From Deltaproteobacteria bacterium (GTDB lineage: Bacteria; Myxococcota_A; Polyangia; Polyangiales; Sandaracinaceae), in NCBI GenBank assembly GCA_017303575.1, contig JAFLCL010000063.1, positions 1 to 34,159 of the forward strand: a stretch of 34,159 nucleotides of DNA, in the 5' to 3' direction. Made by a program: the position numbers and the translations under genes. Positions 18,390 through 27,868 of this stretch are shown in pieces (the stretch's first letter is position 1; each line of letters opens with the position of its first letter). The notes beneath the pieces are model-generated. The model had not been told where the DNA came from, made no database searches, and saw nothing but the letters and a program-made list of their open reading frames with translations.

Positions 18390-18464
18390 AGGCGCGCGGT
18401 CGACGAGAGGGCTTCCCATCGGCCGTGAGATCGGTAGGATCCGGCGCCCTGAGAGAGGTCGAAG

Positions 18465-18743
18465 ATGCTCGTCATCGTTGGGATCATGGTCGGTGTCGCC
18501 GTCGCCTGTACGCTCTTCGCCCTGATCGGCGTGCGCATCGGCGCGCAGATGGAAGCGAAGAAGCTCGGCGCAGGCATCACCGAAGAACAGATGAAGGGTG
18601 GCTTCACCGCGAGCGGCCTCGGCGGCCTTCTCGGCATGATCCCCTTCCTCATCTTCATCGTGATCCTCGTGGTCATGGTCATCACCGCCCCGCCGCGTCC
18701 GGGCGACGAAGCCGCCGCCGCGCCCGCCGCCGCTGCGCACTGA
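18465..18743 (+). CDS. Small two-segment membrane protein
   Basis: 92 residues. The ATG at 18465 is preceded by GAGAGAGG. A first hydrophobic segment (2-25) is followed by a short charged loop with EAKKLGAGITEEQMKGG, a second segment (about 49-74), and an Ala/Pro tail. Both ends probably face the same side of the inner membrane. I recognise no family. A double hairpin right after the stop (18751-18784) suggests it is transcribed alone. Confidence 0.75.
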   Translation: MLVIVGIMVGVAVACTLFALIGVRIGAQMEAKKLGAGITEEQMKGGFTASGLGGLLGMIPFLIFIVILVVMVITAPPRPGDEAAAAPAAAAH

Positions 18744-18750
18744 TTTCCTG

Positions 18751-18784
18751 AGGGGTCGTGCGACCCCTCCCCCACGTCGTGGGG
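18751..18784 (+). terminator. Tandem stem-loops after the small membrane protein gene
   Basis: AGGGGTCG-TG-CGACCCCT (18751-18768) is followed at once by CCCCAC-GTC-GTGGGG (18770-18784). Both stems are perfect. There is no T-tract, so the terminator reading rests on position and stem strength only. Confidence 0.5.
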
Positions 18785-18793
18785 CCCCCTCCC

Positions 18794-18904
18794 GCTCCCT
18801 CGCTGCGCTCGGCGCAGAGGCGGCTCGCCTAGCTCGCCGCTGTCGTCCCGAGGGTCGGTGCGACGCTCCCTCGCTTCGCTCGGCGCAGCGGCTCGCCTGG
18901 CTCG
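18794..18904. repeat. Duplicated intergenic element upstream of trxB
   Basis: Two imperfect copies, 18794-18836 and 18865-18904, share GCTCCCTCGCT(G/T)CGCTCGGC and CGGCTCGCCT(A/G)GCTCG. Each contains a short internal hairpin of CGAG/CTCG type. Such CTCGCTTCGCTCG elements recur between genes of many high-GC genomes; whether they are mobile or regulatory is unknown. Confidence 0.7.
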
Positions 18905-18949
18905 GTGGGCTTGCGCTCGCAGGGCCGCGGTGACTATGTCTCGCGCACC

Positions 18950-19900
18950 ATGAGCGAGACCCGCAGCGTCATCATCATCGGCTCCGGACCCGCAGGCCTC
19001 ACGGCCGCGATCTACGCCGCCCGCGCCAACCTCAAGCCGCTCTGCATCGAGGGCTTCCAGGCCGGCGGCATCCCCGGTGGTCAGCTGATGATCACGACGA
19101 CGGTGGAGAACTATCCGGGCTTCCCGGAAGGGATCACGGGCCCCGATCTCATGGCGAAGTGGCGCGAGCAGGCCGCGCGCTTCGGCACGGACTTCATCAC
19201 CGCCGACGTCGATCAGATCGACTTCAGCAAGCGCCCGTTCACCGTGCGCGCAGACGACGAGACCCACACCGCGCACGCGATCATCATCGCGACCGGCGCG
19301 AAGGCGAAGTGGCTCGGCCTCGAGTCCGAGCACGAGCTCGAGAACCACGGCGTCTCGGCGTGCGCGACGTGCGACGGCTTCTTCTTCAAGAACCAGGACG
19401 TGGCCGTCGTGGGCGGTGGCGACACCGCGATGGAGGAGGCGCTCTACCTCGCCGGCCTCTGCAGCAAGGTCACGCTCCTCCACCGCCGCAAAGAATTCCG
19501 CGCGTCGAAGATCATGGTCGACCGCGTGATGAAGCACCCGAAGATCGAGGTCGTCACCGACACCGTCGTCACCGAGGTGAAGGACGTCGCGCAGAAGAAG
19601 GTCACCGGCCTCCAGGTGAAGAACCTCGTCAACGGCGAGGAGCGCGAGCTCAAGGTCACGGGCCTCTTCGTGGCGATCGGCCACGTGCCGAACACGCAGC
19701 TCTTCCAGGGCGTGCTCGACATGGACGAGAACGGCTACCTCAAGACGCAGGCCGGCACGACGAAGACGAAGATCGAGGGCGTGTGGGCCTGCGGCGACGT
19801 GCAGGATCACGTGTACCGACAGGCCGTCACCGCCGCGGGCACGGGCTGCATGGCGGCCATCGAGGTCGAGCGCTGGCTCGGTGCGCAAGGGCTGCATTGA
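18950..19900 (+). CDS. trxB: Thioredoxin-disulfide reductase
   Basis: 316 residues from the ATG at 18950; a GTG at 18905 would add a 15-residue tail that does not fit the family. It is an FAD- and NADPH-dependent flavoenzyme that reduces thioredoxin in the cytoplasm. The FAD-binding GSGPAG is at 11-16, the redox-active pair is Cys138-A-T-Cys141 followed by DG, the NADPH-binding GGGDTA is at 155-160, and the C-terminal FAD site reads WACGDVQD. The start lies only about 10 bases after a TATGTC -10-like element (18935-18940, with TTGCGC at 18911), so the message may be almost leaderless. pcp follows after 10 bases and is probably cotranscribed, although no functional link is known. Confidence 0.97.
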   Translation: MSETRSVIIIGSGPAGLTAAIYAARANLKPLCIEGFQAGGIPGGQLMITTTVENYPGFPEGITGPDLMAKWREQAARFGTDFITADVDQIDFSKRPFTVRADDETHTAHAIIIATGAKAKWLGLESEHELENHGVSACATCDGFFFKNQDVAVVGGGDTAMEEALYLAGLCSKVTLLHRRKEFRASKIMVDRVMKHPKIEVVTDTVVTEVKDVAQKKVTGLQVKNLVNGEERELKVTGLFVAIGHVPNTQLFQGVLDMDENGYLKTQAGTTKTKIEGVWACGDVQDHVYRQAVTAAGTGCMAAIEVERWLGAQGLH

Positions 19901-19910
19901 CCTGAGGCGC

Positions 19911-20567
19911 ATGCGACGCGTGCTCCTCACCGGGTTCGAGCCGTTCGGCGGCGAGCCGATCAATCCATCGTGGCTCGCGGCCTCGCGGCTCGAGGGTGAG
20001 GTGATTGCGGACGCGACGGTGATCGCGCGGCAGCTGCCGTGTGTGTTCGGCGACGCGATGGCCGCGCTGCGTCGCGAGATCGACGCGCACGATCCGGCGC
20101 TCGTGATCTGCACCGGCCAAGCGGGCGGTCGTGACGGCTTCTCCATCGAGCGCGTGGCGATCGACGTCGATGACGCCTCGATCCCCGACAACGCAGGCAA
20201 GCAGCCGATCGACGAGCCCATCGTGCGCGGCGGTCCCGTCGGCTACTGGAGCACGCTGCCGATCAAGGCCGTGGTCGCCGCGCTGCGCGAGGCGGGCCTG
20301 CCCGCGCACGTCTCGCAGACGGCGGGCACGTTCGTCTGCAACCACGTCTTTTACGGCCTCATGCGCGCGCTCGAGGGGCGCCACACGTCCGACGGTCCGG
20401 TGCGGGGCGGCTTCGTGCACGTGCCGTATCTGCCGGAGCAGGCCGAGCGCCACGCGAACGCGCCGAGCCTCGCGCTGCACGATCTCGTGCGCGGCCTCCG
20501 CCTGGTGATCGCGACCTCCCTCGCCACCTCGACCGACGCACACCTGATCGGTGGCGCCACGCATTGA
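19911..20567 (+). CDS. pcp: Pyroglutamyl-peptidase I (peptidase C15)
   Basis: 218 residues from the ATG at 19911, which follows a CTGAGG Shine-Dalgarno; an ATG 10 codons earlier overlaps trxB and is less likely. The enzyme removes N-terminal pyroglutamate from peptides. The N-terminal LLTGFEPFGG is diagnostic. The catalytic triad is in place: Glu80 in GRDGFSIERVA, Cys143 in TAGTFVCNHVFY and His170 in GGFVHVPYLPEQ. Length is normal for the family. It is a cytoplasmic cysteine peptidase, transcribed behind trxB, and it converges with the DUF1704-type gene 31 bases away. Confidence 0.95.
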   Translation: MRRVLLTGFEPFGGEPINPSWLAASRLEGEVIADATVIARQLPCVFGDAMAALRREIDAHDPALVICTGQAGGRDGFSIERVAIDVDDASIPDNAGKQPIDEPIVRGGPVGYWSTLPIKAVVAALREAGLPAHVSQTAGTFVCNHVFYGLMRALEGRHTSDGPVRGGFVHVPYLPEQAERHANAPSLALHDLVRGLRLVIATSLATSTDAHLIGGATH

Positions 20568-20598
20568 CACTCACGTCATCGCGCGCGCCGCGCGTGAC

Positions 20599-21732
20599 TC
20601 ACGACACGGTGCAGCCCGCGCGATCGAGGACCTCGCCGAGCGCGATGGGCGGAGGCAGCGTGCTCGCGAGCCCTTGCGTGATCGCCCAACGGATCGCGGG
20701 CATCGCGCTCGTGCTGACGCGCCCCATGCGGAAGTGATCGAGCGCGGCGCTTCCCTCGCGGATCGCGCCGCGCACCCGCAGCCAGCCCGCGAGGTAGCCC
20801 GCGTCGCGCGCCACGCCGCCGCCTCGGAACGCGCGCTCGGTGGTGGAGATCGACTGGCTCGGCGACAGGCCCACGTCCTTCACGAGCTCGCGCGCCGTCT
20901 CGCCGAAGCTCGCGCCCTCGTGCATGCGATCGGTCGCGAGCACGCGCGCAGCGAGCACCCGCAGGCGAAGAGCATCGAGCGCGCCGGCCTCTTCCTCGAG
21001 CACGATCGCGAGGCCTTCCTGATCCGCGAACGAGCCCGCCGTGCCGACCTCGAAGATCGCGAGCGTCTCGTTCGCACCCCGGTGCGCCGCAACCGCGTGA
21101 CCCAGCACCTCGTGCGCCACGAGCCGCCGCGCCTCGATCGCACCGAAGGCCCGATCCTGGAGGTAGATCGTGCGATCCCCCGCGGCCGCGCCCGCGCTGA
21201 GGCGGGGGTCGATCTTCACCGTGAGCTCGAGCCCCACCTCGCGCGCGGCGCGCTCCATCCGCGTCGCGAGCTCTCTCGCGGAAACGACGCGCGCGTCGTG
21301 GTTCGGCGAGACGTCCGCGAGGATCGTGCGCGCGCGCTCGCGCAGCGAGATCCCTTCGACGACGTCGGCGCCCGTGCCGAAGCGACGCGCCGCGATCGGA
21401 CGCACGCGCCGCGCGTCGCCGAGCGCGTCGAGCAGGGCGACGTCGAGCTCGAGCTCCTCCAAGCGCGCGCGGTAGAGCGCCGCGATCGCCTCCGGCATCG
21501 CCTCGCCCACGACGCGACGCAGCTGATCGATCACCGCCACCAGGCCGCGCACGTCGCGGCGCTCGAGCGGTTGCCAGCGCGGCACCGGCACGCGCTCGGC
21601 CTCGAGCTCCTCGGTGAGGCGCGCCCGCTCACTCACGGCGTTCTGAGGATGGAGCGCAGGAAGGACACGCGCGCGCCGCGCGAGCTCGACGAGCGCGCGA
21701 TCGAGCGGCGTCCTTCCGTCGCGATCGTCCAT
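20599..21732 (-). CDS. DUF1704 / QEGLA-motif putative metallopeptidase
   Basis: 377 residues from the ATG at 21732. The frame runs open further, but the upstream part is Ser/Arg junk and overlaps the divergent gene. The zinc-site motif HEVLGH (HExxxH) is at 207-212 and is followed by QEGLA at 238-242. Together these mark the family annotated as DUF1704 or flavohemoglobin expression-modulating QEGLA motif protein. Eukaryotic members (MATCAP) remove the C-terminal Tyr of tubulin, using the HExxxH pair and the later Glu for zinc. All three ligands are present here, so carboxypeptidase activity is plausible but unproven, and the bacterial substrate is unknown. No signal peptide is seen. It is the only gene of its transcription unit. 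Confidence 0.88.
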   Translation of the reverse strand: MDDRDGRTPLDRALVELARRARVLPALHPQNAVSERARLTEELEAERVPVPRWQPLERRDVRGLVAVIDQLRRVVGEAMPEAIAALYRARLEELELDVALLDALGDARRVRPIAARRFGTGADVVEGISLRERARTILADVSPNHDARVVSARELATRMERAAREVGLELTVKIDPRLSAGAAAGDRTIYLQDRAFGAIEARRLVAHEVLGHAVAAHRGANETLAIFEVGTAGSFADQEGLAIVLEEEAGALDALRLRVLAARVLATDRMHEGASFGETARELVKDVGLSPSQSISTTERAFRGGGVARDAGYLAGWLRVRGAIREGSAALDHFRMGRVSTSAMPAIRWAITQGLASTLPPPIALGEVLDRAGCTVS

Positions 21733-21892
21733 GTCCGTGAGCGTGCGCGACGAATCGTCGAGCCGCACGCACGTCGTTCGCCGCGCTGTCCCGCCGCGAT
21801 GGCAGTCGCGGCCTCGAACCACCGTGTTTCCGGGCGATTTCGTGATCGTCGTGCCTCGTGTCGGCAGGCACGCGTGCTGCGAAGCAGCGCCC

Positions 21893-22492
21893 ATGCACCA
21901 CGCCCGCGTCGCGCTCTCGGCCCTCTCACACCTCGCCCTCGTTCCCCTCGTCGTGCTCGACGCAGAGCCCGCGCGTGCCGACGCACCTGCCGCATCGGAG
22001 GCACGCGCGCTCGCTGCGCCCCATGCGCTCGACGATGCGCCGGCCCCGCCCGTCGCGCCCGAGGTGTTCGAGGGACCGATCGGCCTCGAGCTCTCGCTCG
22101 GCCTCGGCAGCGCGAGCTCGCTCTCGCTGGGCCTCGTGGTCGCGCCCGAGCTCGCGATCGATCTCGCGCTCGAAGGCTTCCTCGCGCAGCTCGACGGCGT
22201 GACGCTCGCAGCGCTCACGATCGGCGTCGTGTTCGAGGTGAGCTTCACGCGCCCGTACGTCGGCGAGGTCACGCCGATCGCCGAGCTCCTCTTCGGCGCA
22301 GCCGTTCCTGCGATCGTCCCCGCCGGCTGGCAGGCCTACCCACGCGCGTTCGGCTCCCTCGGCCTCGGCGTCGGCTACGTGCTCGATCCGTCGCTCGCGC
22401 TCCGTGCGCTGGTGGGCCCCACGCTCGCGCTCGACGAGTTCACGCTCGTCGTCGGCATCACGGGCCACCTCGCGGTCGTCGCGCGCGTGTGA
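21893..22492 (+). CDS. Secreted small beta-barrel-like envelope protein
   Basis: 199 residues from the ATG at 21893, where a signal peptide begins (hydrophobic core to ARA, cleavage about residue 29). The mature N-terminus is an Ala/Pro/Glu linker. The rest is a series of hydrophobic alternating strands with short polar turns (GLELSLGLGSASSLSLGLVV, LAALTIGVVFEVSF, AFGSLGLGVGYVL), like outer-membrane barrels of 8-10 strands. A GCTGC-GAA-GCAGC hairpin (21876-21888) occupies the place of the Shine-Dalgarno and may affect translation. No family is recognised. The stop is one base from the stop of the convergent membrane protein gene. Confidence 0.75.
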   Translation: MHHARVALSALSHLALVPLVVLDAEPARADAPAASEARALAAPHALDDAPAPPVAPEVFEGPIGLELSLGLGSASSLSLGLVVAPELAIDLALEGFLAQLDGVTLAALTIGVVFEVSFTRPYVGEVTPIAELLFGAAVPAIVPAGWQAYPRAFGSLGLGVGYVLDPSLALRALVGPTLALDEFTLVVGITGHLAVVARV

Positions 22493-22493
22493 C

Positions 22494-23600
22494 TCACGGA
22501 TCCCAGCGCATCGTGGAGATGGCGTCCGTCAGCTCGCTCAGGTGCTCCGCGGTCGTGTCGCCGTGGACCAACGCGCACGCGCTCACGCCGTACCCATGCA
22601 CGATCTCCACGCGGCAGCTGCGCCACTGAGTGACACCGAAGTCGGAGATGAAGCGGCCGTGGATCCACCGATGGCTCCCTTCGTCGACCACCTCGCGGTT
22701 CTGACTGGTATCGAACGGATTGCTCGTGAGGAGATCGAGGCCGGACGTTCCACTCGGCACCCCAGGCTCGAGGCTCACGAAGATCTCGTCGACGATGTCA
22801 CCAGCCTCGTCCGTGCGACCGACCCAGGCGTCGAATCCCGCATCCTCGCGCAGTGGTCGTCGCAGCGCGCGCCAGCCTTCGCCCGGCAACGCCATCGAGT
22901 ACTCGAGCGCCCGGCCGCGGACGACGGTCACGTCACCGAGCTCGTACACCGGGTCGACGAGCGTAGCCGCCAGCCTGCTCAAGCTCGGGACCAGGAGAGT
23001 CGTCAGACCTGCGACCATCGCGACCGCTCCACCGATCGTCGCCCATCGCTCGAACGACGCGTTCTCGGAGCGCTGGTAGAGGACGAGCGTGATCGCGCCG
23101 AGCCCGAACACGAACGACATCTGTCCGAGCGCTCCGATGAAGCCGAGGTCTCGGTAGGACACGAACACGTCGAGCAATTCCATCACGACGTTCACGACGA
23201 GCACCGCGACGCCGACGGGCTTCCTGAACCAGAGAAGCACGCCGGCCAGGATGGGTCCTACGACGCCGAGCAAACCTGGCTCGTCGTCCGCGAGGTGGGC
23301 GAGTACGACGAGGACCAGGAATACGACTCCGACGACGCGAGCACGCGCGCGCCAGAGCGGCTCCTCATCGTTGCCCACCTCGCTCACGAGGCAGATCGTG
23401 CCAGGAGCGGCGATCGAAAAGGAACAGGAGCGGCGATCGAGACGGATCGGGTCCTCGATGATTCGATCCGCGTCGTCGACGACGGAGAGAGACCACGAGG
23501 CGTCCCGCAGTGTCCTAGCGGTGAACCTCGAGGTCGTCGGAGCGGTGCGGCAGCACGGGCGACACGGCGCGTACCTGCACGTCGCTCGCGTCTTCGTCAT
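22494..23600 (-). CDS. Four-segment membrane protein of unknown function (5' end doubtful)
   Basis: 368 residues if started at the ATG at 23600. Reliable sequence starts near SWSLSVVDDADRI or at the GTG at 23387 (VSEVGNDEEPLW). Four hydrophobic segments follow (VVGVVFLVLVVLAHL through ATIGGAVAMVAGLTTLLV), then a soluble C-terminal domain of about 150 residues ending in a Trp-rich strand region. That layout suggests an inner-membrane anchor with an extracytoplasmic domain. The first 27 residues of this frame are Cys/Thr/Arg-rich and look out of frame. The neighbouring frame (23604-23515) has better coding character and ends in a stop, so a frameshift is suspected. No known family. Confidence 0.68.
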   Translation of the reverse strand: MTKTRATCRYAPCRPCCRTAPTTSRFTARTLRDASWSLSVVDDADRIIEDPIRLDRRSCSFSIAAPGTICLVSEVGNDEEPLWRARARVVGVVFLVLVVLAHLADDEPGLLGVVGPILAGVLLWFRKPVGVAVLVVNVVMELLDVFVSYRDLGFIGALGQMSFVFGLGAITLVLYQRSENASFERWATIGGAVAMVAGLTTLLVPSLSRLAATLVDPVYELGDVTVVRGRALEYSMALPGEGWRALRRPLREDAGFDAWVGRTDEAGDIVDEIFVSLEPGVPSGTSGLDLLTSNPFDTSQNREVVDEGSHRWIHGRFISDFGVTQWRSCRVEIVHGYGVSACALVHGDTTAEHLSELTDAISTMRWDP

Positions 23601-23849
23601 CCATCGGGCGCTGTGCGTGCAGACGCGAGCGGGGTCGCGACGAGAGCCTCCTCGGGAGTCGCGACCTCGCACCCTGGGGATGGATCGAGCCCGCGATGTA
23701 CGTGAGCGGGGTCGCGTCGGGAGCGCGCCCTTCTCTCGCTAAGGGTTCCAAGACGAACCGAGAGGCGCGCGTCGCGATGCGTCGAGCGCTCGCGGCGCGA
23801 CGGTGCCAGGCCGCGCGCGCAGGTTCGCGGGCTCGCGCCTCGCGCGCGG

Positions 23850-23858
23850 TGATACCCT
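23850..23858 (+). promoter_or_regulatory. Extended -10-like element upstream of prkA
   Basis: TGATACCCT stands 44 bases before the prkA ATG in an otherwise gene-free stretch (23605-23902). No good -35 is seen at the right distance, as expected for an extended -10 promoter or an alternative sigma factor. The gap also has two GTCGCGAC palindromes (23634-23641, 23658-23665). Confidence 0.35.
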
Positions 23859-23902
23859 CGGCTCGTCACGCCTTCGTGGCCATCACCCGAGGACATCCGC
23901 GC

Positions 23903-25963
<2,061 letters not shown>

Positions 25964-25974
25964 GCTAGGTCGCG

Positions 25975-26943
25975 TTGTTCGAGAGCGTTCACATCGAGAA
26001 CTTCCGAGGCATCGAGAGCCTCGACGTGCCGCTCTCGCCGCTCACCGTCCTCGTCGGCCCGAACGGCGTCGGCAAGAGCAGCGTTCTCGACGCGATCTCT
26101 CTCGGGGGACGTGACGTTGGTGAGGCGTCAGCTGCGTTGGTCAACGATCGCCGGCAAGGACTTGCCGACCCTGCGACATGGCTCGTGCGTTACGGCCAAA
26201 CCAAGACCCAACTCAAGCTTGCGCGCTCGCGTGGAGAAGTCGTCGATGTCACCTTCCATGTTCGCGACGCCGTCATGGTCCTCGATCGCAAAGGACCGGA
26301 TCCGTGGGAGGCGCACTTCGAGGGCCGTTTCGGTCCAGGCGACCCGCTGCATCGGCGTGCCGGACGACTCGGTCCCGTTCCGGTCGCGTTCGTGGATTCC
26401 GCGCGAGCCTACGACCGCAGACAAATGGCGGTCAGCTTCAGCGAGATCAAGCGCAGCAATCTCCGTCCGGAACTAGAGGCTGCGCTTCGTGCCGTCGACG
26501 GTCGCATCCGGGCCATCGATCTCGACGCGGCATCCGATGGTGATGCGCAGGCGGCCGTGGACCTTGAAGGTGTCGGGACGCGCCCACTCGCGCTCTCGGG
26601 TGACGGTGTTCGATTCCTCGCTCAACTGATCGTCGGTCTCATGCAGGCGCGAGGCGGCACCGCACTCTTGGAAGAGCCAGAGACGCATCTGCATCCATCG
26701 GGCATTCGGGCGCTCGCGGATGCAGTCGTGAGTCGCGTCGCGGCTGGCGACCAGATCGTTCTGAGCACGCACAGTCTCGAGCTCGTCGAGCGACTCCGAG
26801 GACGACTCGGAGAAGGCGGGCCGTCGGTCGACCAGATGAGCGTCGTCCGCCTCTACCGAGAGGGCGGCACGCTCAAGACTCGTGTGATCGACGGCGAACG
26901 CATCGCGTTCGTGCTCGACGAGATGGGCGAGGATCTGCGGTGA
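25975..26943 (+). CDS. Small OLD/AAA-type ATPase of a two-gene module
   Basis: 322 residues from TTG 25975, giving the usual MFESVHIENFRGI start of SMC/RecF/OLD-like ATPases. Walker A GPNGVGKS is at 28-35, an ABC-like signature LSGDG at 207-211, Walker B with LLEEPETHLHP at 231-241, and the H-loop STHS at 264-267. There is no coiled coil of note and no C-terminal nuclease domain, unlike full-length OLD proteins. The stop overlaps the next start (GTGA at 26940-26943), so the TOPRIM-like partner is translationally coupled. The pair resembles split ATPase-TOPRIM systems, of which PARIS is a known anti-phage example, but it is smaller. GC is visibly lower than in neighbours (58% in the line 26161-26220 against 72% in the line 24001-24060), which suggests acquisition. 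Confidence 0.9.
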   Translation: MFESVHIENFRGIESLDVPLSPLTVLVGPNGVGKSSVLDAISLGGRDVGEASAALVNDRRQGLADPATWLVRYGQTKTQLKLARSRGEVVDVTFHVRDAVMVLDRKGPDPWEAHFEGRFGPGDPLHRRAGRLGPVPVAFVDSARAYDRRQMAVSFSEIKRSNLRPELEAALRAVDGRIRAIDLDAASDGDAQAAVDLEGVGTRPLALSGDGVRFLAQLIVGLMQARGGTALLEEPETHLHPSGIRALADAVVSRVAAGDQIVLSTHSLELVERLRGRLGEGGPSVDQMSVVRLYREGGTLKTRVIDGERIAFVLDEMGEDLR

Positions 26944-27659
26944 CGCTGCCGATCGTCGTTCATGTCGAGGGGTTCGATGACCGCCACTTCCTCGCCGGCA
27001 TGGTCGAGCGTCTCGGATGGATTCCAGCGCGCGAGAAGCACGCGCAAGAGCGCGTGAAGACGCTGCTCGCCGACTCGCGAACGCCCAACACGAGCTTCGG
27101 CTACTTGTCGCCGTCGCGTGATCGTGCGCTCCTCGTCAACCCCGGTCTCGCCGGCCATGGGAACGAGGCGGGTGTGTTCGAGCGCGTCGCGTTCGCGCTC
27201 TCGGAGCCTGAGCGTCGACGAGAGCTCATCGCGTGCGTCGACAGCGACCTTCCCTCGGACGACCCGGATCCGACTCGACCGCGGCTCGACCGCATGCGCG
27301 TAGTCGATCCTGACCGACGCGTGGAGCTGGCCGTATGGCATTGGCGTCCTGGCGTGGATCGTCAGGGCGTTCCGAAGAAGCAGACCCTCGAGCGGCTCGT
27401 GCTCGGTGTGCTCAGTGAAATCGAGGGCTCGAAGGGACACGGTGCGATCGTCGACCGATTCCTCGCCGAAGCACCCGCGGCGTCGTCTCTCACGGGCAAG
27501 CATTTCGCGTGGGCGACGATGGCAAAGTGGTACGGCGAGCACGGATGCGGCGACTTCTACCAAGCGCTCTGGCGTGAAGATGCGTTCGCTCAGGCCATGC
27601 GCGCGACGCTCGACGAGCACCGCATCCTGCCCCTCTTCCGAGAGGCGCTCGCGCGCTGA
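26940..27659 (+). CDS. TOPRIM-like (DUF3226-type) partner protein
   Basis: 239 residues from GTG 26940, overlapping the ATPase stop by four bases. The N-terminal VVHVEGFDD carries the TOPRIM Glu (Glu10), and ACVDSDLPSDD supplies the DxD (Asp101, Asp103). The C-terminal GKHFAWATMAKWYGE with a late Leu/Phe helix recalls the Lys-...-W end of DUF3226-type proteins. TOPRIM folds bind Mg2+ and cut or rejoin nucleic acid in OLD nucleases, RNase M5 and topoisomerases. In this context a nuclease triggered by the adjacent ATPase is the simplest reading. The middle part (about 30-95) is unlike any family I know. Assignment is by motif only; the role in defence is inference. Confidence 0.85.
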   Translation: MTLPIVVHVEGFDDRHFLAGMVERLGWIPAREKHAQERVKTLLADSRTPNTSFGYLSPSRDRALLVNPGLAGHGNEAGVFERVAFALSEPERRRELIACVDSDLPSDDPDPTRPRLDRMRVVDPDRRVELAVWHWRPGVDRQGVPKKQTLERLVLGVLSEIEGSKGHGAIVDRFLAEAPAASSLTGKHFAWATMAKWYGEHGCGDFYQALWREDAFAQAMRATLDEHRILPLFREALAR

Positions 27660-27868
27660 GGGACATGCTCGACGACCGTCGCACGTGAGCGCTTCGTGGA
27701 GCTGACCCATCATCGTCTGCCCGACGAGCAGGAGAGTCACTCGTCTTTGCGGTGACGACCGTGCACGCCCGCTCGGCCACGCATCAGCGAGCCTACGGCG
27801 GTCGAGGCCCGAGTGGTCGTCACACGTCGGAGTGGAAGTGCGCCGAGGGGAAGGGGGTTCGATAGCGC

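Noticed and set aside
16275..18428. 717-codon plus-strand frame opposite the penicillin acylase gene
   Set aside because: No domain, shadow composition, and it covers the Ntn-hydrolase catalytic region on the true strand.
18333..18740. N-terminal extension of the penicillin acylase frame to 18740
   Set aside because: It precedes a perfect lipoprotein signal peptide, is His/Asp/Glu low-complexity, and overlaps the small membrane protein gene.
27660..27868. Third gene of the ATPase-TOPRIM module
   Set aside because: No frame of reasonable composition is present in the 209-base gap; the zinc-ribbon gene after it has its own start and different base use.
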